Shown here piece by piece: positions 53,555-62,224 of a stretch of DNA of 64,000 bases. The notes under the pieces were generated by a model. That model was not told the origin of the DNA. It ran no database searches and saw nothing but the letters and a program-made list of their open reading frames with translations. This DNA is from Blastococcus saxobsidens DD2 (GTDB lineage: Bacteria > Actinomycetota > Actinomycetes > Mycobacteriales > Geodermatophilaceae), in NCBI RefSeq assembly GCF_000284015.1, contig NC_016943.1, positions 4,195,541-4,259,540 on the forward strand, in the 5' to 3' direction. Position 1 is the stretch's first letter; every line of letters begins with the position of its first letter. The translations under genes and the position numbers were made by a program.

Positions 53555-55789
53555 TCATCGCTGGGCACGCCGCGCTTGGACGCGCTCGTGGAGCAGCAGG
53601 GCAGCGGCTGCGGATGCCGCGTCGACCAGCTCTCCGAAGACCGGGAGCCCGGACTGCAGCGCCCGCTCGCGGTAGGCCTGCACATGCCGCTCGACCGCCG
53701 GGTTGCCGTCGGAGCGCAGGACCAGCAGGTGGTGGGACTGGTGCCGGCTGCGGTCCCGGGCGCGCGCGATGGAATCGATCAGCCCGGCCATGACGTCGCT
53801 TTCGGCCGTCGCCGTATTGCTCATGATGATGCCGACGTTGAGGTGGGAGATCACCGCAGCCGGGCTGGAGGTGTCGAGCACGGCGGACAGGATCCGCTCG
53901 GCGACCTGTCCATCATCGACGGCGAGCGTCCACGCGGGAGCGTCCAGGGGGTTCACCAGGCTGGTGCCGGGCGGCAGGCCGAGGGCGCGCAGCGCCGCAA
54001 CGGTCTCCTCCGGCAGGTTGGGGACCTGCAGCCCGACGCGCTCCAGGGCATCGGTGGCCAGCACGCTCGTGCCGCCTCCGTTGCCGAAGAGCACGACGTC
54101 CGTGCCGGTCGAACGAGTTCCGAGGGCCTCCTGCTGGAAGGCCAGCAGCGCGTCGACCAGTTGGGAGAGCGTGTCGACGAGCACGAGGCCGGCCTGCCGG
54201 GCCAGGGCGGGCCACAGCAGGTGATTGCCGGCCAGGGCACCGGTGTGAGAAAGGGCGGCCCGGGCGCCGGAGGCCGTTCGGCCGCCGGCTAGCAGGACGA
54301 CGGGCTTGTCGACCGGGCGGCTGCGCAGCACATCCAGCACCCGCCGGCCCTCGGCCAGCGACTCGAGGTAGAGGGCGACCACTCCGGTCGCCGGGTCGTC
54401 GAGGAAGTGAGTGAGCAGTTCGGCTGGAGAGACGTCGGCGCCGTTGCCCAGGCTCACGACACCGCTGAACCGGAGGCCCCGCTCCTGACCGAGGCGGAGG
54501 ATGTCCACGCTGAGCCCGCCGCTCTGGGAGATGACGCCGACCGAACCCGGCTCGCTCGGCGAGCGGTCGACGAAGGTCACCCGGCCATGCGGCGAATGGG
54601 TTCCCAGGCAGTTGGGCCCCAGCAACCGCACGCCGGCCTGCTCCGCTGCCGCGACGAGCTGGCGTTCGAGGTCGGCCCCCTCCGGCGTCTCTCCGAACCC
54701 GCTGGAGATGACCTGTGCGAATCGCACCCGGCCATCGGCCGCAGCCAGGGTGCCCGGTACCGAGGCTGCGGCCACGGCCACGTAGGCGTAGTCGACGGGT
54801 GTGGGGGTCTCGCCGAGGGACCGCGATGCCGGCAGGCCCTCGATCAAGTCCGCCGTGGGGTGAACGGGGTAGATGTCGCCGTGGTAGCCGAACGCGCGCA
54901 GGTTGCGGATGTACAGGTTGGCTGGGGTAGTCCCCCGCGCCGAGGCGCCCACAACCGCGACCGTCTTGGGGGTGAGGAGGGCGCAGAAGTCGGTGGGTTC
55001 GGGGGCGCGGTGGACGGCGGCTTCGGGCGCGGGGTCGCGGCTGATCACGAGCCGGGCGTCGACGACCGCCGCCCCGCGAGGCGCCACGATCACCGGGTTC
55101 AGGTCGACCTCGACGACGTCGGGCGGCAGGTTCGCCAGCAGCCCGTCGGCACCGCCGATGGCCACGACCACGTCGACGAGGGCGTCCACGTCGGCGGCCG
55201 GTGCGCCGCGGACCCCGTCGAGCAGACTGCGGCCGCGAAGTTCGCCGAGCATCTCCACGACGTCGCCTCGGGTGATCGGGCAGAGCCGGAACGTCACGTC
55301 GCGCAGGACCTCGACGAAGACACCGCCGAGACCGAGCATGAGGACGAAGCCGAGCCCCGGTTCGCGCACTGCTCCCACGACGATTTCCTGGCCGGCCGGG
55401 GCCAACTCCTCGATGAGGAAGCCATCGACGTCGTGTCCTGCCTCTTGCAGGCGCTGTTCCATGGCGGTGATCTCCCCGGCCACCTCGTCCGCATCCGCCA
55501 GGCCCACCCGTACGCCGCCGAGATCGGACTTGTGCACGACGGTCGGTGAGATGACCTTGAGCACGTACGGGGCGGTCAGCCAGCCCACCGCTGTGCGCCC
55601 CTCCTCAGGGCTGACCACAGCGGTTCCCCGAGGAGTGGGCACACCGCGCTCACGAAGTAGGTGCTTGGCGAGGAGTTCCGGCAGGACCCGACTGCCTGAC
55701 CGGCGGGCCGCCTCCACAGCGGTTCCCAGGTCGGCTGATCCATCCAGTGCGGTGGCCGGCAGGCGCACCGAGGCAGCAGTGTCTGTCAC
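53555..55789 (-). CDS. ADP-forming acyl-CoA synthetase, fused beta-alpha chain
   Basis: 744 residues. The N-terminal ATP-grasp part (about 1-235) has LKVISPTVVHKSDLGGVRVG and LGFVLMLGLGGVFVEVLRDV. The C-terminal CoA-binding part has LLTPKTVAVVGASARGTTPA, GPNCLGTHSPHG and ARAALSHTGALAGN with the phosphohistidine. It converts a carboxylic acid to its CoA ester with ATP to ADP. It corresponds end to end to the two separate genes of operon B. It starts at GTG. Confidence 0.93.
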   Translation of the reverse strand: MTDTAASVRLPATALDGSADLGTAVEAARRSGSRVLPELLAKHLLRERGVPTPRGTAVVSPEEGRTAVGWLTAPYVLKVISPTVVHKSDLGGVRVGLADADEVAGEITAMEQRLQEAGHDVDGFLIEELAPAGQEIVVGAVREPGLGFVLMLGLGGVFVEVLRDVTFRLCPITRGDVVEMLGELRGRSLLDGVRGAPAADVDALVDVVVAIGGADGLLANLPPDVVEVDLNPVIVAPRGAAVVDARLVISRDPAPEAAVHRAPEPTDFCALLTPKTVAVVGASARGTTPANLYIRNLRAFGYHGDIYPVHPTADLIEGLPASRSLGETPTPVDYAYVAVAAASVPGTLAAADGRVRFAQVISSGFGETPEGADLERQLVAAAEQAGVRLLGPNCLGTHSPHGRVTFVDRSPSEPGSVGVISQSGGLSVDILRLGQERGLRFSGVVSLGNGADVSPAELLTHFLDDPATGVVALYLESLAEGRRVLDVLRSRPVDKPVVLLAGGRTASGARAALSHTGALAGNHLLWPALARQAGLVLVDTLSQLVDALLAFQQEALGTRSTGTDVVLFGNGGGTSVLATDALERVGLQVPNLPEETVAALRALGLPPGTSLVNPLDAPAWTLAVDDGQVAERILSAVLDTSSPAAVISHLNVGIIMSNTATAESDVMAGLIDSIARARDRSRHQSHHLLVLRSDGNPAVERHVQAYRERALQSGLPVFGELVDAASAAAALLLHERVQARRAQR

Positions 55790-55837
55790 GAGTGGTCTCC
55801 TCTGGACGAGGTGTGAGTGATGGGGAGTGAAGGCCGG

Positions 55838-56686
55838 TCAGGACGGCTTGGCCATCCCCCACCGCTCGACGGTGCGCCGCTCGATGAGCGCGAAGACCGA
55901 CTCGATCAACAGGCCTAGCGCAGAGATCACGACCAGACCGGCGAAGACGCTCGCCGTCTCCAGGAAGTAGCGGCTCTGGTTGATGTAGAACCCGAGCCCT
56001 CCGGCCCCCCCGGCCACTCCGAAGACCAGTTCGGCGGCCACGACGGTCCGCCAGCCAAAGGCCCAGGCCATCCGCACGCCCGAGAGCAGGTGGGGAAGCG
56101 CCGCGGGCAACAGGACCTGCCGAACCATGCGTAGCCCGCGGATGCCGAGGGTGCGTGCGGCCCGCTGCAACGTCGGGCTCACGGTGCGGAACCCCATGTC
56201 GGCGTTGAGCGCGATCGGCCACACCGTCGAGTTGAGGATCACGACGATGATCGCCGTCGGCGTCAGCCCGAACCAGATCATCGCGAGCGGGAGGATCGCG
56301 ATCGACGGGAGCGGGTTGAGGATGGAGACCAGCAGCTTCAGCAGGTCGTGCCCGGTTCGGGACAGCACCGCGAACGTCGCCAGCAGCAACCCGACCACCA
56401 TGCCGACTGCCGTACCGGTCAGCAGCGTGCGCATCGTGAAGTAGGTGGCGTTGATGATCTCGAGGCTGGCGATGTCCTCGACCAGAGCGCGGGCGACGTC
56501 CAGAGGAGAGGGGACGAGCAGCGACCTGACGCCGGTGATCATCACCGCCGCCTGCCACAGCACGAGCAGCAGGACGGCCAGCAGTCCGCGACGGGCGGCA
56601 GGTGGCAGATCGCGGAAACGCCTGCCGGTCTGCCGGTCCGCCGCAGCAGTGGCGCCGGGAACGGCGGCGGTGTCGGTGAGGCTCAT
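55838..56686 (-). CDS. NitT/TauT-type ABC transporter permease (operon C)
   Basis: 282 residues with six helices. ILNPLPSIAILPLAMIWFGL and the coupling loop AARTLGIRGLRMVRQVLLPA, then GVRMAWAFGWRTVVAAELVF, match SsuC/TauC permeases. The ATG overlaps the ATPase stop. The transporter set (binding protein, ATPase, permease) precedes the CoA-synthetase gene, so it likely imports the acid activated by that enzyme. Confidence 0.92.
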   Translation of the reverse strand: MSLTDTAAVPGATAAADRQTGRRFRDLPPAARRGLLAVLLLVLWQAAVMITGVRSLLVPSPLDVARALVEDIASLEIINATYFTMRTLLTGTAVGMVVGLLLATFAVLSRTGHDLLKLLVSILNPLPSIAILPLAMIWFGLTPTAIIVVILNSTVWPIALNADMGFRTVSPTLQRAARTLGIRGLRMVRQVLLPAALPHLLSGVRMAWAFGWRTVVAAELVFGVAGGAGGLGFYINQSRYFLETASVFAGLVVISALGLLIESVFALIERRTVERWGMAKPS

Positions 56687-57519
56687 GGCTGTCCTCCCAC
56701 GGCGACACGGGTCTCCTGCTCAATGGCCGGGTCGGTCGCCGGTCGACCTTCTAGCAGGGTCCTCAGCTGGGTGACGGCCTCGGCAAAGCCGGGGGAGTCG
56801 AGGTCGGAAACGCCGGAGGTGTCGACGATCGCGCGGACCCGCCCGGGATTGGCAGCCATAACCATCACCCGGTCACCCAGGTAGGCGGCCTCCTGGATGG
56901 AGTGGGTCACCATCACCAGCGTCACCTGCGTGGCCCGGGAGATTCGGTCGAGTTCCCGCTGCAGAGCGGTGCGGGTGATCTCGTCCACGGCACCGAAAGG
57001 CTCGTCCATGAGGAGCACTGAGGGCTCGATCGCCAGCGCCCGGGCGATGGCGGCCCGCTGCTTCATCCCGCCGGAGAGCTGGTGCGGGTAGCGGTGGGCG
57101 GCGTCGCCGATCCGGACCATTTCCAGGAACTGCTCGGCGATACGGGTTGCCTCCTGGCCCTTCGCTCGGCCGGTGACCTGCAGTGCGTAAGTGAGGTTCC
57201 CGAGGATGGTGCGCCAGGGGAAGAGCTGGTCGAAGTCCTGGAAGACCACGGCCCGGTCCGGGCCTGGACCGGTGATGGGGTGCCCGCTCGAACTTAGCGT
57301 CCCCCGCAGCGGACGCAGGAACCCGGCCATCGCCATGAGCAGGGTTGTCTTGCCGCAGCCCGAAGGACCGATGATGACGAACCGCTCGCCCGGGTGGATC
57401 TGGAACGTCACGCCGTCGACGGCGAGGAAGCGAGCCCGGTTCCGGTCCCCGTACTCGATGCTGACGTCCTCGCCGGACACGACCGGCGGGCCGTCGGGGG
57501 TCTTCCCTGTGGTCGTCAT
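56683..57519 (-). CDS. NitT/TauT-type ABC transporter ATPase (operon C)
   Basis: 278 residues with all motifs intact: GPSGCGKTT, FQDFDQLFPWRTILGNLTYA, LSGGMKQRAAIARALAIEPS, LLMDEPFGAVDE and MVTHSIQEA. An upstream extension of 34 codons overlaps the binding-protein gene and is rejected in favour of the MTTTGKTPDG start, 4 bp after that gene. It energises uptake by the adjacent permease. Confidence 0.94.
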   Translation of the reverse strand: MTTTGKTPDGPPVVSGEDVSIEYGDRNRARFLAVDGVTFQIHPGERFVIIGPSGCGKTTLLMAMAGFLRPLRGTLSSSGHPITGPGPDRAVVFQDFDQLFPWRTILGNLTYALQVTGRAKGQEATRIAEQFLEMVRIGDAAHRYPHQLSGGMKQRAAIARALAIEPSVLLMDEPFGAVDEITRTALQRELDRISRATQVTLVMVTHSIQEAAYLGDRVMVMAANPGRVRAIVDTSGVSDLDSPGFAEAVTQLRTLLEGRPATDPAIEQETRVAVGGQP

Positions 57520-57523
57520 GGCG

Positions 57524-58531
57524 TCAGCTCCCCGCCGAGACGGTCGGCAGCATGAGGCTGTCGATGTCGGGCACCTCGGAGATGAGGCCGATCGACTCCA
57601 TGAACTCGGCGTTCTGCTCATACCCGGCGGGCTCGACCGTCCAGTCCTCGGCCGCGTCAGCGATCCACTTCTCGTACTGCTCGGCAGTGACGGCGCCGCC
57701 TTCCGCCTCGGACAGGATCTCGGCTGCCTCGGCCGGCCGCTCCCGCAGCATCGTCAGGGTCTCCTCGAGGGCCTCGAAGACGGCCTGGGAGAAGGGTTCG
57801 TAACAGTCGTAAAAATCCTGAGTCAGCACGATGGCGGAGTAGGTCATCTCCCCGAACACGTCCGAGGCGCTGGCCAGCGTCCGGGCCCCGCTGTCCGCGA
57901 TGAGGCGGTACTGGAACGGTGGGCCGATGAAGGCCGCTCCTGTCGTCCCGGATAGGAGCGCCTGGTAGGCGTCGGGGTGCCCCATCGAGGCCAGCTGGTC
58001 GTCGAATGCCGTCGCGTCACCGAGCTGCTCCTCGCCGAGGGCGGCGAGGGCGATTGCCTGGCCTGAGTCGGGGGAGGGCAGCGAGATCGGCCGGCCGGAC
58101 GCGTCCAAGTCCTCCAGCGACTGGATCGCCGGGTCGATCGCCACGAGGTCGATGCCGAGCTGGCTCATCGAGCCGAGCACCTTCCACTCCACGCCCCGGT
58201 CGACGCCCACCAGAAAGGGTGCGATCCCCGCGACGCCCACCTGGATCTGGCCGCCCAGCATCCCGTCCCGGGTGGCGGCACCGCCGCTGACGCCCTCCTG
58301 CCAGACGAACTCCGTGTCCGGGAACTCGTCCTCGAGGATCCCCTCGTGCATCATGATCGTCAGCGGTGCGTACGCGATACCGGAGCCGACCGCGATCGTG
58401 ACCGAGTCCGGCGGGCCGTCGCAGGCCTCTGACGACGCCGACGATCCGCCCGACCCGGACGATCCGCCACAGGCGGACGCGGTGAGCGCTACGCCGACCA
58501 CGGCCGTGACCACCTTGGACGCTGCCTTCAT
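57524..58531 (-). CDS. NitT/TauT-type ABC substrate-binding lipoprotein (operon C)
   Basis: 335 residues. The signal ends VGVALTASACGGSSG, with the lipid-modified cysteine. The core DSVTIAVGSGIAYAPLTIMM, LGGQIQVGVAGIAPFLVGVD and SGTTGAAFIGPPFQYRLIAD fit SsuA/TauA/ThiY-like type II binding proteins. The ATG follows GGAGGT. Family ligands include sulfonates, nitrate, bicarbonate, pyrimidines and aromatic acids. A sulfonate or carboxylate would suit the downstream genes. Confidence 0.92.
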   Translation of the reverse strand: MKAASKVVTAVVGVALTASACGGSSGSGGSSASSEACDGPPDSVTIAVGSGIAYAPLTIMMHEGILEDEFPDTEFVWQEGVSGGAATRDGMLGGQIQVGVAGIAPFLVGVDRGVEWKVLGSMSQLGIDLVAIDPAIQSLEDLDASGRPISLPSPDSGQAIALAALGEEQLGDATAFDDQLASMGHPDAYQALLSGTTGAAFIGPPFQYRLIADSGARTLASASDVFGEMTYSAIVLTQDFYDCYEPFSQAVFEALEETLTMLRERPAEAAEILSEAEGGAVTAEQYEKWIADAAEDWTVEPAGYEQNAEFMESIGLISEVPDIDSLMLPTVSAGS

Positions 58532-58716
58532 CAAGACCTCCACCACCTTTGGTGCTCGATGCCGCGGCGCCCGGCCCGTCGTCCCGATAGGGGGGTGTCT
58601 GGCGGCTCTCCGATGGCGGAAGTGTGCTCTGGCCCACAGTGGGACCACAATGCGCAATCGACTGACGGCGTGATAGCCGCGGCCTATCCCCTCGGGTCGC
58701 TCGGTCCCCGGTGGGA

Positions 58717-59640
58717 TCAGAAGGGGTCAGGCAGCCGGTCCTGCAGGCCGTGGCTCTCCTGCTGGAGGATGCGGAGGAACGCCCGGACCGCAGGGGACGG
58801 CTGCTCGTCGCTGCGGAGCACCACGGACATCCGCGTCTCGGCCCACTCCTCGTCGAGGAGCGCTAGATGAACCCCGTCGAGGGACTGCATGCCGGAGTTC
58901 GGGGCGAGCGTCGAGGCCAGCGAGAGGCCGACGCCTGCGGCGACCATTCGTTGGGCGGTCTCCGCGCTATCGGTGTAGTAGACGGCGTCGATCGCGTGCT
59001 CGGCGGCGAGCGCGTCGAAGGCGGCCCGCAGCAGATAACCACGGTGGAAGACGACCATGGCCTCGCCGGCCAGGTCGGCCGCCTCCACGGAACGTCGCTG
59101 GGCCAACCGGTGGCCGGGGGGCAGGCAGAGCACGATCCGGCCGTGCGCCAGGTCGATGTACCGCAGCCCCGGACGGTCGGACCCGCCCCGGAGGAACCGG
59201 GAGACGATGCCGAGATCGAACTCGCCGGTGGCCACGTCGTCGGAGATGACCGTCGACCCGCGCTCGGTGACCTGGAAATGGATGCTGGGGTATTCGCTGC
59301 GGAAGCGCCGCACGATCACCGGCAGGACCGCGTGACTCGCCGCTGAGATCGAACCCAGGCGTACCCGTCCCGCGCGCAGCCCGGTGATGGCACCGGCTTC
59401 CTGGCGCATGGCATCCTCGGCCCGCAGCGCCGCGCGCAGGTGCGGCAGTATGGCCTCCGCGGCATCCGTCGGGCGGACTCCCTGGGCGCCCCGCGTGATC
59501 AGGACGACGCCGAGGTCCTCCTCTAGGCGGCGGATCTGTGCGCTCACCGAAGGCTGGGCGACGCCCAGCTCGATGGCCGCGCGGCGAACGGAGCCGAGGC
59601 GCAGAGCCGTGTCGAGATACCGCAACTGCTCCAATCGCAC
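58717..59640 (-). CDS. LysR-family transcriptional regulator (operon C)
   Basis: 307 residues. The HTH reads LEQLRYLDTALRLGSVRRAA then AQPSVSAQIRRLEEDLGVVL, followed by an effector domain with GSISAASHAVLPVIVRRFRS. The open frame extends upstream, but GTG after GAGAGGGGG gives the correct N-terminus. It is co-directional with operon C, 185 bp before the binding-protein gene. It is the likely local regulator. Confidence 0.9.
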   Translation of the reverse strand: MRLEQLRYLDTALRLGSVRRAAIELGVAQPSVSAQIRRLEEDLGVVLITRGAQGVRPTDAAEAILPHLRAALRAEDAMRQEAGAITGLRAGRVRLGSISAASHAVLPVIVRRFRSEYPSIHFQVTERGSTVISDDVATGEFDLGIVSRFLRGGSDRPGLRYIDLAHGRIVLCLPPGHRLAQRRSVEAADLAGEAMVVFHRGYLLRAAFDALAAEHAIDAVYYTDSAETAQRMVAAGVGLSLASTLAPNSGMQSLDGVHLALLDEEWAETRMSVVLRSDEQPSPAVRAFLRILQQESHGLQDRLPDPF

Positions 59641-59742
59641 CGCAGCCCCCTCTCCGGGGCGGCCAGCGTACGTCCTGGTTACACCCCCGGGCAGTCCGCG
59701 CACGGTGTTCCCTGAAGAGTGGTCGCGGCCCACGGGAACCCC

Positions 59743-60060
59743 TAGGGCGGGATTCTTTCCCTGCTGCTGGTCAACCAGGCGCTGTGGGTCCTCGATGAGC
59801 ACTTCGCGAGAGCCTGGCAGCAGACCAGCGCCACCCGGGTCGACGGGGCCCGCCGTCGCCGCCAAAGTCTGGGGACCTACCGCCTGGTGCGGTATGCCGA
59901 CGACTTCGTTGATCATAGTGAGCGGGACGCGTGCACACGCCGAGGCGTTACACGGCCAGGTGGCGGCGATCCTCGCCGAGGTCGGCTCCGCCTGGCGCCG
60001 GACGAGACGAAAATCGCCCACATCGACGGAGGTTTCGACCTGCGCGGTTCCGTATACGGC
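59743..60060 (+). pseudogene. Group II intron reverse transcriptase/maturase fragment
   Basis: Contains GGILSLLLVNQALWVLDEHF and TYRLVRYADDFVDH, carrying the Y-A-D-D active site of group II intron reverse transcriptases. A neighbouring frame gives GTRAHAEALHGQVAAILAEV, and a return to the first frame gives LRLAPDETKIAHIDGGFDL. So two frameshifts are present and both ends are missing. It runs directly into the truncated recombinase copy. Confidence 0.8.
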
Positions 60061-60085
60061 GAGGCACCAAGCAGGGCGACGGGAA

Positions 60086-60973
60086 GAACGCATCGTCCCC
60101 TGGCTACGCGGCATCCTCACCGAGCTGCCCAAACAGCACGCCGAGCTGATCGACCGGTTCGCCCGCTGGCAGCTGCTGCGCCGGCTGCGGCTACTCGCCG
60201 AGCGTGACCGGGTCACCCGCGGTGGAGTGCAGCACGCCCGCGCCGCGATCATCGGCGCCGCCCGGTTCCTGCGCTGGCTCGACGAGCAGGACACCACGCT
60301 GGCCACCGCGACCCAGGCCCAACTCGAGGACTACCTCGCCCGTTTCTCCGGCCGCGGTTCCAGCCTGAAGGTGTTCCTGGACTGGACGCACCGCAGCAGT
60401 CTCGGCGCCGAGCTCCAGATCCCCGCGCACGAGCGACCGCTACCGCAGGTCACTCTCTCCGACCAGCACCGCTGGCAACAGGTCGAACGGCTGCTGCACG
60501 ACGACGACATCCGCCTCTACGTCCGCATCGGCGGACTGTTCCTGCTGCTGTTCGTCCAACCGCTGGCCCGGATCTGCCGCATGCACGCCGACCAGATCAC
60601 CCAGCGGCCCGACGGAGCCGTGACAGTCACCTTCGACGCCGCCCCTATCGAGCTGCCCGATCCGCTCGACCGGCTCGTCCTGGACCAACTGGCCCGCCGC
60701 GGTCAGGTCTCCTACGCCAGCCGCCCGGACCGCTGGCTGTTCCCCGGCGGCCTACCCGGCAAGCACCTGGTCACCGAGAACATCCGCTCCCAACTCGTCG
60801 CGCTCGGCATCCAGCACTCCACCGCCCGCAAGGCGGCGATGTTCGACCTCGCCGCTCAGATGCCGGTGCCGATCGGGGCAGAGCTGCTCGGTCTCTCCCC
60901 CCACACCGCCACCCGCTGGGCCGCCCTGGCCGCCCGCGACTGGAGCCGGTACGCCGCCATGTGCCGCGCCTGA
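60086..60973 (+). pseudogene. Truncated copy of the zinc-ribbon recombinase-like gene
   Basis: The frame from ERIVPWLRGILTELPKQHAE to the stop matches residues about 190-484 of the intact protein encoded at 62225-63679 on the other strand. Examples are RFARWQLLRRLRLLAERDRV and PLARICRMHADQITQRPDGA. The zinc-ribbon N-terminal 190 residues are missing and replaced by reverse-transcriptase remnant sequence. It has no ribosome site. Confidence 0.85.
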
Positions 60974-61089
60974 CACCACGAGGCCCGCCCGCCCGACGAT
61001 GACACGCCCGGCCCTCCCACCGCGGTCGAAGACAGCGCTACTCCAGAGGCCTGACCGCACCCGGCAGTCCGTGGAAGGTCACCGCGGAG

Positions 61090-61130
61090 GGGCAATAGGA
61101 GGTGGTTCCGATATGCGCCTCCACCGATAA
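61090..61130 (+). repeat. 41-bp inverted repeat, left copy (candidate recombination site arm)
   Basis: It starts GGGCAATAGGAGGTGGTTCC and is identical to the complement of 62116-62156. It lies downstream of the truncated recombinase copy. On its inner side is the small palindrome AACTCGT-GGTG-ACGAGTT (61134-61151). Confidence 0.88.
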
Positions 61131-61179
61131 ACGAACTCGTGGTGACGAGTTACGGAAGGACCGCCTGCACACTCAGGCC

Positions 61180-61707
61180 GTGGGAACGAGGGGATCTCCG
61201 GAGTACCGGGCTCGCCGGCGGGAACGCGAGCAGCAACGACGGCAGCAACAGGCGCGGCGCACCTCGACCGACCACGTCCGTCCCGACCGGCCTGGTGCCC
61301 CAGCAGACGGCCGCGATCGGCGCTCCGCGGCGACAACGTGCGGATGGTGCGCCGGACCGATCACCCCACGCAGCCGAGGTCCTATCCCGAAGTGGTGCTC
61401 GGCCACCTGCCGGCACCGAGCCTGGGAGCAGACCCGCGCCGCCGCCTCCGACCGGGCCGCGGTGCAGGTCGTCGAACGGCGGGTCGAGATCCACGTCCCG
61501 CTGGAGCCGACCCGCCGGGACTGGCCGCGGCTGCTCGACGAGCTCGCCGCACAGCTCGCCGACGGCCGCGTCTACGACCGCGACCTACCCGCTCTCGACC
61601 GGGCACTGCAGCCGGTGCTGCGGTCCCACCGGTGGCGCGCCGGCGCGACCGGCGCCCCCGAGACGTTCTCAGCCAGACCTGCAGATCCTCCGGTTCTCCT
61701 CCCGTAA
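61180..61707 (+). CDS. Hypothetical protein with a CxxC...C zinc motif
   Basis: 175 residues from a GTG, beginning VGTRGSPEYRARRREREQQR. A basic Gln/Arg-rich N-terminus is followed by the segment CGWCAGPITPRSRGPIPKWC with SATCRHRAWEQ, a likely four-cysteine zinc site. A C-terminal domain follows (RVEIHVPLEPTRRDWPRLLD, then QLADGRVYDRDLPALDRAL). Similar proteins occur on actinobacterial mobile elements (recalled). An earlier GTG at 61102 lies inside the inverted repeat, so the later start is preferred. It sits between the two inverted recombination-like sites. Confidence 0.6.
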   Translation: MGTRGSPEYRARRREREQQRRQQQARRTSTDHVRPDRPGAPADGRDRRSAATTCGWCAGPITPRSRGPIPKWCSATCRHRAWEQTRAAASDRAAVQVVERRVEIHVPLEPTRRDWPRLLDELAAQLADGRVYDRDLPALDRALQPVLRSHRWRAGATGAPETFSARPADPPVLLP

Positions 61708-62115
61708 CCGGAAGCGGATGCGCAACCGGCTGACGCCTGCCGTCCGTCACTCGCCCGTAGTGGACTCCCTGCGCACCTGCCGCTGACAGCCGCAGCCACC
61801 GCGGCCGGCGTGGTCACCACCAGGACGTTCTCGACGTGACCCCCGCCGGGCTGCCCGATGGCTGCGACGGCCTGAATCTCCCCGGCAACCCGGCGGGCTC
61901 CACGCGATCGGCGCGCTCCTGGTCGTCTTCGACGACGCGCTCCCTGGTCCTCATGGGCGGGGACGTGACGGGGCCCTTGCCGTGAGGACTCGGCGACCCT
62001 CCGCGGAGAAGCGCTCGCAGCCAATGCCCTCGCTGTCACCCCTCGTCCGCCGGCCGAGCTATCCGTGGCGGCCACCGACGTCTCGTCGGCAACTACTCGT
62101 CACAACGAGTTTGCA
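61708..62115. other. Intergenic inside the inverted-repeat pair
   Basis: No supported gene. Short open frames run on both strands. At the right end lies the palindrome ACTCGT-CACA-ACGAGT (62095-62110), matching the one beside the left 41-bp repeat. Confidence 0.5.
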
Positions 62116-62156
62116 TTATCGGTGGAGGCGCATATCGGAACCACCTCCTATTGCCC
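62116..62156 (-). repeat. 41-bp inverted repeat, right copy
   Basis: The perfect inverted partner of 61090-61130, lying downstream of the intact recombinase-like gene. The two copies face each other across about 1 kb. Confidence 0.88.
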
Positions 62157-62224
62157 GTCTCCGGTCGGCTCCGCCGACGACGGCGGGGAGGGAGCCTGGT
62201 CGTCGGTGGGAGAGCGTCGTGGTG

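Noticed and set aside
58620..58660. Weak dyad CCCACAGTGGG before the operon C binding-protein gene, considered as a LysR site
   Set aside because: Only 5-bp arms and no flanking symmetry; too weak to list as a site.
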